Assembly: GCF_009712425.2 (NCBI RefSeq)
Contig: NZ_VCJR02000001.1
Coordinates: 124,001 to 188,000 of the forward strand
DNA length: 64,000 bases
Direction of reading: 5' to 3'
DNA from: Aquisalinus luteolus
Lineage (GTDB): Bacteria; Pseudomonadota; Alphaproteobacteria; Caulobacterales; Parvularculaceae
Shown here: piece by piece, positions 45,105 to 53,775 of the stretch
Numbering within the stretch: the first letter of the stretch is position 1
How the letters are laid out: every line of letters starts with the position of its first letter
Position numbers and translations under genes: made by a program
The notes under the pieces: generated by a model
Seen by the model: the letters and a program-made list of their open reading frames with translations, nothing else
Database searches by the model: none
What the model was told of the DNA's origin: nothing

Positions 45105-45135
45105 GCGGGGTGTCGCCTTACAGGGTGACGCCCCG
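45105..45135. terminator. Hairpin between convergent GH43-like and uxaA genes
   Basis: CGGGGTGTCGCC (45106-45117) pairs with the stretch ending GACGCCCCG at 45135 to give a ~12-bp stem with G-T pairs. It overlaps the uxaA stop. No clear T-run follows on either strand, so bidirectional termination is only likely. Confidence 0.45.
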
Positions 45136-46629
45136 TTTCCATATCGCGATCTCGCGATAGTCGTTGCGCTCGTTCTGCGCCTCTTCGCCGGAGGCCGTGC
45201 GCAGGATCTTCTGCCACAGATCGTCAGCCAGCGCGTCCATGTCCTTCTCGCCATCGATCAGGGCGCCGGCATTGAAATCGATCCAGCCGGGCTTGCGCTC
45301 CGACAGGCCGGTATTGGAAGAAATCTTCAGTGTAGGGACGGGAAAGCCCAGCGGTGTGCCGCGACCGGTGGTGAAGAGGAGCACTGTCGCGCCAGCCGCC
45401 GTCAGCGCCGTGGAAGAGACGGCATCATTGCCCGGGGCATTGATCAGGTTCAGGCCGGGGCGTGCGCCTTTCTCGGCATAGGCAAGGACACCGTTGACAA
45501 TGGCCTTGCCGCCTTTCTGGATCGCGCCGAGGGATTTTTCCTCCAGCGTCGTCAGGCCGCCATCCTTGTTGCCCGGCGAGGGGTTCTCATAGATCGGCTG
45601 GTTGTGGCTGATGAAATAGTCCTTGAAGTCCTCGACCAGGGAAACGATCTGCCGATATGTCCCCTCATCGGCGGCGCGGTTCATCAGCTGCTGCTCGGCG
45701 CCGAACATTTCAGGCACCTCGGTGAGAAACACCGTGCCGCCGCGCTCCGACAGGCGGTCGGTCATACGGCCGACGACGGGATTGGCGCTGATGCCGCTGA
45801 ACGCATCGGACCCGCCGCATTTCATGCCAAGGCGCAGGGCGGAGACGGGGCAGGGCGTGCGTCTGTCATCCTTCATTACCTCGAGCAGGTGCTCGATCGC
45901 TTCGCGGCCTGTCTCTTCCTCGTCGACGACTTCCTGAGCATTGAAAGAGACGATGCGCTCGCGCCGTTCCTCCGGGATGCCTTCCAGCAGGGCGGCGAGC
46001 TTGTTGTTCTCGCAGCCCAGCCCCATGATGACGACGCCACCGGCATTGGGATGCAGCGCCAGCGCGCGGATGACATCGCGCGTCTGGTCGAGATCGTCGC
46101 CCAGCTGGGAGCAGCCGAACGGGTGGGAGAAGGCGTGCACGCCATCGACATTGTCGATGCCGCGTTCTGCGATGATGTGGTTACCGGCCTTGGCAACGGA
46201 CACAGCGGCCCGGTTCACGCAGCCGACAGTGTTCAGTACCCAGATTTCGTTACGGGTACCCGTCTCGCCCCAGGAACGGGCATAGCCCTGGAATGTCTCC
46301 TCGGGAGCGTCCGGTGCCGGTGAAAGTGCGACGGGTTCGTAATGATAGCTGTCCCCCGCGCCGAGAGCGGTGGAGAGGTTATGACTGTGGATATGGCCGC
46401 CTTTGGCGACGGCTTCGGTAATCGTTCCGATCGGGTGGCCATATTTGATCACGGCATCGCCGGGCTGGTGATCCTTCAGTGCCACCTTGTGCCCCTTGGG
46501 TATCTCCGACAGCGTCTTCAGGGCAGTCTCGCCCGCCGACACGTCATGCCCTGCCTCGACGGTTTCGATCGCAACGGCGACCGTGTCGTCGGGATGAATG
46601 ACAATAAGCGAAAGCGTGCTGGCGGGCAT
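45118..46629 (-). CDS. uxaA: Altronate dehydratase
   Basis: A 503-residue UxaA/GarD-family enzyme dehydrating D-altronate to 2-keto-3-deoxy-D-gluconate in galacturonate catabolism. The N-terminal SAF-type domain has GHIHSHNLSTALG. The main part shows GETGTRNEIWVLNTVGCVNR, HPFGCSQLGDD, MGLGCENNKL, GMKCGGSDAFSGI and FTTGRGTPLGFPVPTLKIS. ATG 46629 is chosen; readings further upstream run into the GH10 gene in another frame. It is 19 bp downstream of GH10 and co-transcribed. UxaB and UxaC are not in the window. Confidence 0.93.
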   Translation of the reverse strand: MPASTLSLIVIHPDDTVAVAIETVEAGHDVSAGETALKTLSEIPKGHKVALKDHQPGDAVIKYGHPIGTITEAVAKGGHIHSHNLSTALGAGDSYHYEPVALSPAPDAPEETFQGYARSWGETGTRNEIWVLNTVGCVNRAAVSVAKAGNHIIAERGIDNVDGVHAFSHPFGCSQLGDDLDQTRDVIRALALHPNAGGVVIMGLGCENNKLAALLEGIPEERRERIVSFNAQEVVDEEETGREAIEHLLEVMKDDRRTPCPVSALRLGMKCGGSDAFSGISANPVVGRMTDRLSERGGTVFLTEVPEMFGAEQQLMNRAADEGTYRQIVSLVEDFKDYFISHNQPIYENPSPGNKDGGLTTLEEKSLGAIQKGGKAIVNGVLAYAEKGARPGLNLINAPGNDAVSSTALTAAGATVLLFTTGRGTPLGFPVPTLKISSNTGLSERKPGWIDFNAGALIDGEKDMDALADDLWQKILRTASGEEAQNERNDYREIAIWKRGVTL

Positions 46630-46648
46630 TGCTGGTCTCTTTGGGGTT

Positions 46649-47776
46649 CTATCGTACAGGGGCGGCGCGAAGGGCGTCGGCAATCGTCTCGCGCAGCAGC
46701 TTGGGTTTATACTGTGTGTCATAGGGCAGGGGGCGGGCCGGCGGCTGGCCTTCCTTGCGGAACTCCTGCAGCCAGCTGTAATGATCGACCATGCCCCAGA
46801 GCAGGAATTCCTTCGTGTTCGGATTTTCAAAGGCGATATCCATATAGTCCCTGGCGTAGGAATTGATCGCTGCATCGCGGGTCGCGTCATCGGCCTCATA
46901 CAGCCGGTCATTGACATCGAACTCGGTGAACAGGAGGTCAAGCCCCATGTCGGAGACTTCCTTCAGCCAATCCGCCCATTCTGTCTGTTTCTTCGTGGTG
47001 AACGGAATTTTCGGGTCGAGCATGATGTGGGCCTGGATGCCGAGCCCGTCAATGGGGACATCGTTTGCAAGCAGCCGCTCCATCAGGCGCAGTACGCCAT
47101 CGCGGTGGTTGGCGCTCTTGTCTTCCCAGGACATGTAGTCGTTATAGACCAGGTCTGCCTGCGGGGCATGTTCCTTCGCGACATGGAAACAGTGATCGAC
47201 GACATCCCAGCCCATGGCATTGTTGAAGACCGACTCGCGGATTTCACCGGTCTCGTCATTGAAGCTCTCGTTGATGACATCCCATGAATAGATGTGCGGG
47301 GAATAGTGGGAGGCGACCCGGCTGATATAGCGGGTCAGGAACTGCGCTGCCTCGTCGGCGCTCGCGAATTCCTGTGCATTGACCCAGTCCGGCAGCCAGC
47401 GCGGATAATTCCAGAGCAGGGTGTGGCCGCGCATGCCGATGTCGTGTTTCTTCGAGAAGGCGACGAGGGCGTCGCCCGGGGCAAAATTCCATTCGCCCGG
47501 CTCATCCTCGATCGTGTACATTTTCAGCTCGTTGCCCGGCACCATGATCGCGCATTCGTGGGTGAAGATGTCGATATAGGCCTGGTCGTCGAGCTGGTTG
47601 GCATTGATCTCGGACCCGAAGCGTATGCCCTTCTGTGCAGCAAGAGCGCCAAGGGACGGGCTCGGCAAGGCGGAGCCAGCATTACTCAGTGAAAAGCCGG
47701 CATTGGCGTCCAGTACAGGCATGAGAGCTGTGCCACCCAGCAAGGCGAGCATGTTGCGACGTGAGATCCGGGACAT
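46649..47776 (-). CDS. GH10 endo-beta-1,4-xylanase
   Basis: A 375-residue secreted enzyme with a Tat-like leader (SRISRRNMLALLGGTAL). The TIM barrel shows GHTLLWNYPRWLPDW, the acid/base Glu in YSWDVINESF, LVYNDYMSWED, GLGIQAHIML and the nucleophile Glu in LLFTEFDVNDR, then EFLLWGMVDHYSWL. These are diagnostic for GH10. It cleaves xylan backbones. Its pairing with altronate dehydratase in one operon under ACCGGT-type operators suggests that the regulon handles mixed pectin-xylan material. Confidence 0.93.
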   Translation of the reverse strand: MSRISRRNMLALLGGTALMPVLDANAGFSLSNAGSALPSPSLGALAAQKGIRFGSEINANQLDDQAYIDIFTHECAIMVPGNELKMYTIEDEPGEWNFAPGDALVAFSKKHDIGMRGHTLLWNYPRWLPDWVNAQEFASADEAAQFLTRYISRVASHYSPHIYSWDVINESFNDETGEIRESVFNNAMGWDVVDHCFHVAKEHAPQADLVYNDYMSWEDKSANHRDGVLRLMERLLANDVPIDGLGIQAHIMLDPKIPFTTKKQTEWADWLKEVSDMGLDLLFTEFDVNDRLYEADDATRDAAINSYARDYMDIAFENPNTKEFLLWGMVDHYSWLQEFRKEGQPPARPLPYDTQYKPKLLRETIADALRAAPVR

Positions 47777-48017
47777 GTTTCCTCCAATTTTGTATTATCT
47801 GACACATCATCTCACATAATGGATATTTGTGAAGGGTTTTCTTGACGTTCACTGAATCGAATATGTGCGAAATCTGACCAGTCTGGCACGGGCGCCTGTT
47901 CGGTCTGGCGTATGTCGTGACATGACTGTGATCGCTATCATCCAGGGGGTGCCTGCCGATGTCAGCTTTGATGGATGCCTGTTCAACCCTGCTGAACAAC
48001 GGAATTACCTGGTTTGT

Positions 48018-48029
48018 GAAACCGGTAAC
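48018..48029. promoter_or_regulatory. ACCGGT-type LacI operator (GAAACCGGTAAC), GH10/TonB-receptor region
   Basis: GAAACCGGTAAC lies in the 519-bp divergent region 47777-48295, about 240 bp from the GH10 start. It is identical to the copies at 48179, 55450 and 60213. I saw no ORF in this region. Confidence 0.75.
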
Positions 48030-48178
48030 ACTTAATGCGATACTTTCAGCATGAACGCTCCTGTGTTGGCGTGATCGATGTGACGTTTTTGCACCAAATG
48101 ATTACGCGTTTGCAGGCAAATTTTCTTTCTGCAGTGGAAACGAGTTGCCAAACACGCAAACTTGATCTAGCGTTTTGG

Positions 48179-48190
48179 GAAACCGGTAAC
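48179..48190. promoter_or_regulatory. ACCGGT-type LacI operator (GAAACCGGTAAC), TonB-receptor proximal
   Basis: GAAACCGGTAAC lies 105 bp before the receptor start. Its centre is about 19 bp from the next site, so the two lie on nearly the same helical face. Confidence 0.8.
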
Positions 48191-48197
48191 ATTTGAT

Positions 48198-48209
48198 GTA
48201 ACCGGTTCC
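48198..48209. promoter_or_regulatory. ACCGGT-type LacI operator (GTAACCGGTTCC), inverted copy
   Basis: GTAACCGGTTCC is the reverse complement of GGAACCGGTTAC, one of the forms GRAACCGGTWAC. Together with 48179 it makes a tandem operator before the 917-residue receptor. Confidence 0.75.
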
Positions 48210-48295
48210 ACGATAAGGAGCGAAAAGTTCCACACGGGGGGCGCGCCAGCGTCAGAACAGTAAACAAGGCTGTCAAAGACAGTAGGGAGGTTCGA

Positions 48296-51049
48296 ATGAG
48301 AATGAATACCAACAAATTTATGGCCGTTTCCGCCATCGCATTGTGCGCTGCGGGTATGGCGCCGTCGGCATTTGCGCAGGATGCCGAGGTTGAAGGTGAA
48401 GACGTTATCACCATCACCGGGTTCCGGGCATCGCTTGCAGAGGCCCTGGATGTGAAACGCGAATCGACGGCCGCCGTTGACGCGATCGTCGCCGATGATA
48501 TCGCCGATTTCCCGGACCAGAACCTGGCTGAAGCGCTGGGCCGCGTGCCAGGCGTCGCCATCACGCGCGAGCGCGGCGAGGGTCGTGAGATCACCGTACG
48601 TGGCCTCGGCGGTGAATATACCCGTGTCCGGATCAACGGCATGGAATCGATCGCCTCGACCAACGGCAACCGTGGTCGCGGTTTCGACTTCAACATCTTC
48701 GCATCGGAGCTGTTCAACAACATCATCATCCGCAAGACGGCGACCGCAGATGTTGACGAAGGTTCACTCGGTGCCGTTGTCGACCTGAACACTGGCCGTC
48801 CTTTCGCATACCCGACAGGCACGACCTTCGCTGTCAACGCTCAGGCCCAGTACAATGACCTGAACGAGGAAATCGCGCCGCGCCTTTCCGGCCTGTTTGC
48901 CTATAACAACCCGGAAGAAACGTTCGGCATCACCCTGTCGGCTGCCCTGTCCGACTACGAGACCGAGCTGGAAACCCAGAACACGGTTCGCTGGCAGCGT
49001 TCCCGTTTTGCTTCCGTCGGTGGCCAGAGCTGTACGACGACGCCGGAGCCTGCAGATTGCTCAACAGTAACCAATGCCTGGCACCCGCGTATTCCGCGCT
49101 ATGGTGTTCAGACCGAATCCCGCGACCGCCTTGGCCTGACGGCTGGCCTGCAGTTCAAGCCGGCTGAGAGCACGCTCATTACCATTGATTCCCTGTACTC
49201 GACCTATGAGGCGAGCCGTTCGGAAATCTATGGCGAGGTACTGTTCCGCGGTAACGAAGGCGGCATGGATGTTGTCGATTATACCTATGACCCGGACCTG
49301 AACCTGCTGACGTCCATGACGGTCAACAATGCATGGGTACGGAACGAATACTTCGAAAACCTGTGGACCACGGACTTCCACCAGTTCAGCGCCAACATCG
49401 AACATGATTTCACGGACAGCCTGCGCCTGAACGGCATGATCGGTACCTCGAAATCCGAAACGGATCGCGAGTACGAGCTGACCTTCATGTATGATGACCG
49501 TGACTATAACGGTTACTTCTACGATTATTCCGACGATGAAGAGCCGGTCCTCGCCTTCAACGGTCCGGATGTATCGGACCCCGCCAACTTCCAGATGACC
49601 GAGCTGCGCGACCGTCCCGAGCAGATCGAGCACGGTTACGACACGGCCAATTTCGAGGTCGAGTGGGATTACTTCGACAATCACTCCGTCAGCGTCGGTG
49701 GTGCGTGGAAGCGCTTCACCTATGAAGCGACGAACGCTGCTCGCGATACTGGTGTCTGTGCCGCAGGCTATTTCGATTGCGACACGGACAATGACGGTGT
49801 CGACGACCTGCTCGGCGTACCGGCAACGGATGCCCTGTCGGATATCTACACCTATGGCGGTCCGGCTGGCGACGGTTCGACCCTGACCTGGGCGATCCCG
49901 AATGGCGATGCATGGACCGAGTATTTCGACCTGTTCAACCTGCCATTCACGAGTACCTACGCAAACAACTTCAACTCGGTCGAGGAAGAAAGCTACAGCG
50001 TGTTCTTCAAGCTGGATGGCTCCTTCCCGGTCGGAACCATGGAGCTGATGTATGATGTCGGCGGGCGCTATGTCGAGACTGACCAGAAGTCCGCTGGCGT
50101 AAACTCCGGTGTCCAGGTAGAAGTCGATCGCGATCCCTATGATGACTTCCTGCCTGCGGCCAACCTGGCACTGTGGATCACGGACGATCTCGTGCTGCGT
50201 GGTGCAGCTGCCAAGGTGATGAAGCGTCCGGGTCTCGGCTCGCTTTCTCCGGGCGGTTCGGTGGACAGCTTCAACTACCGGGTCAGCTATTCCAACCCGT
50301 TCCTGGAGCCGACACGGGCAACCACGCTGGACGGGTCCCTGGAATGGTACTTCGCGGATGAATCGCTGCTTTCCCTTGCAGTCTTCGCAAAGGATATCGA
50401 ATCATTCCCGATCAACTCCACACGGACGGATACATTCGCCTCGACGGGTCTGCCGACCAGCGTTCTTCTGCCGACGTCACCGACGGCACAAAACCCTGAA
50501 GGTGGTCCGCTGGAATCCTGTAACCCGGCCAATGGCGGTTCCGGTTGCTGGGAAATCCGCTCCCTCGATGACGGCCCGGGTGCTGATATCAAAGGCTTCG
50601 AGATCTCCATGCAGACACCGCTGGCTGAGATCGTGGATGTTCCGCCAGTACTCGAGGGCCTCGGCTTCATCGCCAACTATACCTATGTCGACTCCGACGT
50701 GGAATATTATGGTGGTACGCTGACGGAGCGCCTGATCGGCCTGTCCAACGTGTCCTACAACGCGACTGTCTATTATGAGAATGGTCCGTTCGAGGCACGG
50801 GTTTCCGGTTCCTATCGCGACGACTACCTGCAAGGTACGCGTGACAATGACTTCGAGGTAGTCGGTGAGTCGTTCTTCGTAGACTTCTCCTCCAGCTACG
50901 AGATCAACGACCAGTTTGAAGTCTCCTTCGAGGCTCTCAACCTGACCGACGAATTCTCCGACGTCTATATCGATCGGGAAGATCAGCGCCGTTACTCCTG
51001 GGAGCACACAGGCCGTGTCTTCCTGGTCGGTGCCCGCTTCAAGATGTAG
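48296..51049 (+). CDS. TonB-dependent receptor, Caulobacter type (917 aa)
   Basis: Outer-membrane receptor with signal peptide (ending PSAFA). The TonB-box-like DVITITGFRASLAEALDVKR is followed by a plug (FPDQNLAEALGRVPGVAITRERGEGREITVRGLG, here given in part: residues ~65-100), RVRINGMES and SELFNNIIIRKTATADVDEGS. The barrel ends VFLVGARFKM. This is the classic proteobacterial polysaccharide-receptor subgroup. Tandem ACCGGT operators lie in its promoter, and a strong terminator follows. Probable cargo is oligogalacturonides or xylo-oligomers, given the neighbouring GH10, PL10 and PL1 genes. Confidence 0.93.
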   Translation: MRMNTNKFMAVSAIALCAAGMAPSAFAQDAEVEGEDVITITGFRASLAEALDVKRESTAAVDAIVADDIADFPDQNLAEALGRVPGVAITRERGEGREITVRGLGGEYTRVRINGMESIASTNGNRGRGFDFNIFASELFNNIIIRKTATADVDEGSLGAVVDLNTGRPFAYPTGTTFAVNAQAQYNDLNEEIAPRLSGLFAYNNPEETFGITLSAALSDYETELETQNTVRWQRSRFASVGGQSCTTTPEPADCSTVTNAWHPRIPRYGVQTESRDRLGLTAGLQFKPAESTLITIDSLYSTYEASRSEIYGEVLFRGNEGGMDVVDYTYDPDLNLLTSMTVNNAWVRNEYFENLWTTDFHQFSANIEHDFTDSLRLNGMIGTSKSETDREYELTFMYDDRDYNGYFYDYSDDEEPVLAFNGPDVSDPANFQMTELRDRPEQIEHGYDTANFEVEWDYFDNHSVSVGGAWKRFTYEATNAARDTGVCAAGYFDCDTDNDGVDDLLGVPATDALSDIYTYGGPAGDGSTLTWAIPNGDAWTEYFDLFNLPFTSTYANNFNSVEEESYSVFFKLDGSFPVGTMELMYDVGGRYVETDQKSAGVNSGVQVEVDRDPYDDFLPAANLALWITDDLVLRGAAAKVMKRPGLGSLSPGGSVDSFNYRVSYSNPFLEPTRATTLDGSLEWYFADESLLSLAVFAKDIESFPINSTRTDTFASTGLPTSVLLPTSPTAQNPEGGPLESCNPANGGSGCWEIRSLDDGPGADIKGFEISMQTPLAEIVDVPPVLEGLGFIANYTYVDSDVEYYGGTLTERLIGLSNVSYNATVYYENGPFEARVSGSYRDDYLQGTRDNDFEVVGESFFVDFSSSYEINDQFEVSFEALNLTDEFSDVYIDREDQRRYSWEHTGRVFLVGARFKM

Positions 51050-51082
51050 GGTTATTTCCCTGGGCGTTATTGTCCAAACCTT

Positions 51083-51119
51083 GGTCCAGAGCCCCGGTGG
51101 CTCTGGACCTTTTTATTTT
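51083..51119 (+). terminator. Rho-independent terminator after TonB receptor
   Basis: GGTCCAGAGCC and GGCTCTGGACC form an 11-bp perfect stem with a 5-base loop, followed by TTTTTATTTT. It ends the receptor transcript before the BNR-propeller gene. Confidence 0.92.
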
Positions 51120-51146
51120 CAGCACGTGTAAGGACCAATCAGAGAA

Positions 51147-52340
51147 ATGGCGAGGCAAGGGATGAAATCGGGACTGCATATCGGACTGGCTTCCAGCCTG
51201 CTTGTCATCCTTCTGGCGACCGCCTGCGTCGAAGACAATGTCTCTATCAGTGTGTCCGATGACCTGTTTGACCAAGGACAGCCTGATACGCTGGGCCTGC
51301 AAAAACCCGATCAGCTAGCGACCTTTACGGTTTACGAACCCCGGGACGGCGACAACGCCTATAATCACGGTGTCGTCCTTTTCCCCTTCCAGGGCGTGCT
51401 TTACGCCCAGTGGCAGACATCCCTGAAAGATGAAGACTCTGCCGATACTCATGTCGTCTATGCATGGAGCGAGGATGAGGGGGAAACATGGTCAGAACCC
51501 GTGGTTCTCTATCAGGAGCAGGAAGATGCCATCGCGACCAGCGGCGGCTGGTGGGTCAATGAAGAGACGCTCGTAGCCTTTATCAATGTCTGGCCGGAGC
51601 GGGAGGATGAAATCCGCCAAGGCTATACCCTCCACATGACCAGTGAGGACGGCCGCGCGTGGTCGCGTGCGCAAGCCGTTACCGGCAAGGATGGCGAGCC
51701 CGTGCCGGGTGTCATCGAGCAGGATCCGCACACGATAGAAGGCGGGCGCATCGTTACGGCTTTCCATGTCGAGCCGGGCCTGACCGTGGCTCCCTATTTC
51801 ACCGATGATCCACTGGCGACAAGCGGTTGGCAGAGAGGCAGGATGGATAATCTCGAGGCGGACGGCCATGTCAGCCGTGAGATCGAGCCCAGCCTGTATT
51901 CGCGTCCAGATGGCTCCGTCGTCATGTTGTTCCGCGACCAGGACAGCAGTTTCCAGACGCTTTATTCCGTCAGCCGTGATGCTGGTGAAAGCTGGACGAC
52001 GCCCGAGCTTTCCGCTTTTCCGGATTCACGGTCCAAGCAAAGTGCTGGCAATCTGCCGGACGGGACAGTGTTCCGTGTGAACAATCCGGTACCGAACCGG
52101 GCCCGCTATCCTCTGGTTGTCAGCCTCAGCGAGGATGGTGCGCTGTTCGATCGCGCCTGGCTCTTGCGCGCCGGCGGGGAAGACATGCAGCCCATGCGTT
52201 CGGAAGGGCTCTACAAGCGGCCATCCTACAGCTATCCAAAAAGTATCGTGTGGGGAGATTATCTTTTCGTCGCCTATGCAACGAACAAGGAAGATGTCGA
52301 GATTACCCGCGTACCCTGGCAGGACCTGGTGCAGGAATAA
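51147..52340 (+). CDS. BNR/Asp-box propeller protein (sialidase-like fold)
   Basis: A 397-residue secreted, probably lipid-anchored protein (leader LASSLLVILLATAC). Asp-box motifs WSEDEGETWSEP and SRDAGESWTTPE mark a sialidase-type six-bladed propeller. FDQGQPDTLGLQKPDQ and PNRARYPLVVSLSEDG are also present. I do not see a clear arginine-triad pattern that would prove sialidase activity. In pectin loci such propellers can be glycosidases or lyases, so the activity remains open. ATG 51147 and ATG 51162 are both possible; the second has GAGG at good spacing. Confidence 0.7.
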   Translation: MARQGMKSGLHIGLASSLLVILLATACVEDNVSISVSDDLFDQGQPDTLGLQKPDQLATFTVYEPRDGDNAYNHGVVLFPFQGVLYAQWQTSLKDEDSADTHVVYAWSEDEGETWSEPVVLYQEQEDAIATSGGWWVNEETLVAFINVWPEREDEIRQGYTLHMTSEDGRAWSRAQAVTGKDGEPVPGVIEQDPHTIEGGRIVTAFHVEPGLTVAPYFTDDPLATSGWQRGRMDNLEADGHVSREIEPSLYSRPDGSVVMLFRDQDSSFQTLYSVSRDAGESWTTPELSAFPDSRSKQSAGNLPDGTVFRVNNPVPNRARYPLVVSLSEDGALFDRAWLLRAGGEDMQPMRSEGLYKRPSYSYPKSIVWGDYLFVAYATNKEDVEITRVPWQDLVQE

Positions 52341-52342
52341 TC

Positions 52343-52365
52343 GCTGCGGGGAAGGCCCCCGCAGC
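52343..52365. terminator. Hairpin between convergent BNR-propeller and DUF4861 genes
   Basis: GCTGCGGGG and CCCCGCAGC form a 9-bp perfect stem with a 5-base loop directly after the stop at 52340. No T-run follows, so it may be a bidirectional terminator or an mRNA-end stabiliser. Confidence 0.55.
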
Positions 52366-52380
52366 TGATCGCATTCGTGA

Positions 52381-53775
52381 CTATTTCGACTCCATCTGTC
52401 CCGAGACGAATTCGATTGGCGAGTTGAAGCTCTCGGCGACCTCCCCGACATAGGCGCGGAATTCTTCCTGATTGGTGTTGACCGCTCCCTCGCTCCAGCC
52501 CGCGGCGATAAGATAGTCAAAGGTCAGGTCATCGCCGGGAGTGATCCTGAACATGTGGTTGCCGCCGAAATCCTCCGTCGTGACGAATTCCGGGTCAAAC
52601 CGTTCAGGCACGACCAGTGCCGTACTGACATAATCGACGATCAGGCTGTTCTCGCGCAGACCATCATCGTCAACATTGCGGATCGCTTCCGGCCCGCCAC
52701 TGATGACGATGCCGTCTTCCTGCAGATAGTCTTCTTCGTTGACGTGACGGCGCATGCCGACGGCGAAGGCGGCACTTCCTTCTGGATCGAATTCCGTGAA
52801 CCGCACCGAGGCGGTCGAATAGCTCTCGCCGGCATAGGCGGTATAGAGCTGCTCTGCCGCATACTGGCCATTGCCACTGTCCCAGTTGAAAGTATGTGCG
52901 CGAATGATAGAGCGAACCGGACCGTTGGTGACAACCTCGAAGGCGTATCGCGTATCACCAATGGGACCGGCGTTGAAAACCGAATCCGGGGCGCGTCCGG
53001 TGAAGCGGGGGCGGGAGACGGTGTCAGGTTCACCGGGCGTGTCGAAAACGCCAATGCCGCCACCACCGAAGGAGCTGCCGACCTGCATGATGTCCGACCC
53101 AAACGCCGGATCGACATGGTTGACGCCATAGCCGTCAAGATTGTCCATATACAGACGTTGGGACATCAGTACCGGCTCGCGTTTGCCGAAGACATCGATG
53201 TCGGTCGGATACCACAGTTTCCAGCCGATATTCCCCGATTCCCAGAAGGGCACGGTGTGGCGGACATAGGACCCGATACCGGCATGGGTTTCATGCGCCT
53301 GCCAGCCGCGGCCCTGCTGGCCGAGATAGATGTAGAAGACTTTCTCCTCGCCAGCCTCGAAATCCGACATGAAGAACAGCTCGTCCCACAGGCCATCCTT
53401 GTCGAGATCATCGAACTGATAGGGAATCCACGCGCCGTTCTCCTCTGCCCGGGCTTCGTGGCCACCCTGGCGCTGGAGCAACTCAAAGGAAGGCTCCTCA
53501 CGACCCGGCAAGGCAGGGTCGACAAGGGTCATGGCCAGTTCGTGAACATCAGGCATGGCAGAGAGCTGTGTGCGGGTGATCGTGACCGGCGCATTCTCTC
53601 GCGGCCTGTCCAGATCGTTGCGGACAACGATGCGCAGGCGCTGGTCAGGTACGAAGTCATCCTGCACATACCATCCGCTGGCAGATGAACTGTCGCTGGA
53701 TGGCTGGGCCATGGCACAGGGCAGGCAGGCAATCGCTGCGCCCGCCGTTGCCATCAGAATGGATCTTGTCTTCAT
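52381..53775 (-). CDS. Secreted DUF4861 protein
   Basis: A 464-residue protein with signal peptide (ending CAMA). The sequence IPYQFDDLDKDGLWDELFFMSDF, SQRLYMDNLDGYGVNHVDPAFG and SFGGGGIGVFD match the DUF4861 family, which is common beside pectate lyases and unsaturated-galacturonide enzymes. The biochemical activity is not established. Its ATG overlaps the PL10 stop by 4 bp, so it is translationally coupled to that lyase and probably works on the same substrate. Confidence 0.8.
   Translation of the reverse strand: MKTRSILMATAGAAIACLPCAMAQPSSDSSSASGWYVQDDFVPDQRLRIVVRNDLDRPRENAPVTITRTQLSAMPDVHELAMTLVDPALPGREEPSFELLQRQGGHEARAEENGAWIPYQFDDLDKDGLWDELFFMSDFEAGEEKVFYIYLGQQGRGWQAHETHAGIGSYVRHTVPFWESGNIGWKLWYPTDIDVFGKREPVLMSQRLYMDNLDGYGVNHVDPAFGSDIMQVGSSFGGGGIGVFDTPGEPDTVSRPRFTGRAPDSVFNAGPIGDTRYAFEVVTNGPVRSIIRAHTFNWDSGNGQYAAEQLYTAYAGESYSTASVRFTEFDPEGSAAFAVGMRRHVNEEDYLQEDGIVISGGPEAIRNVDDDGLRENSLIVDYVSTALVVPERFDPEFVTTEDFGGNHMFRITPGDDLTFDYLIAAGWSEGAVNTNQEEFRAYVGEVAESFNSPIEFVSGQMESK

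Noticed and set aside
48046-48837. 263-residue minus-strand frame covering the GH10/TonB-receptor intergenic region
   Set aside because: It would run through the operators and into the receptor coding region, with a Ser/Arg/Thr-rich composition; treated as a shadow frame.
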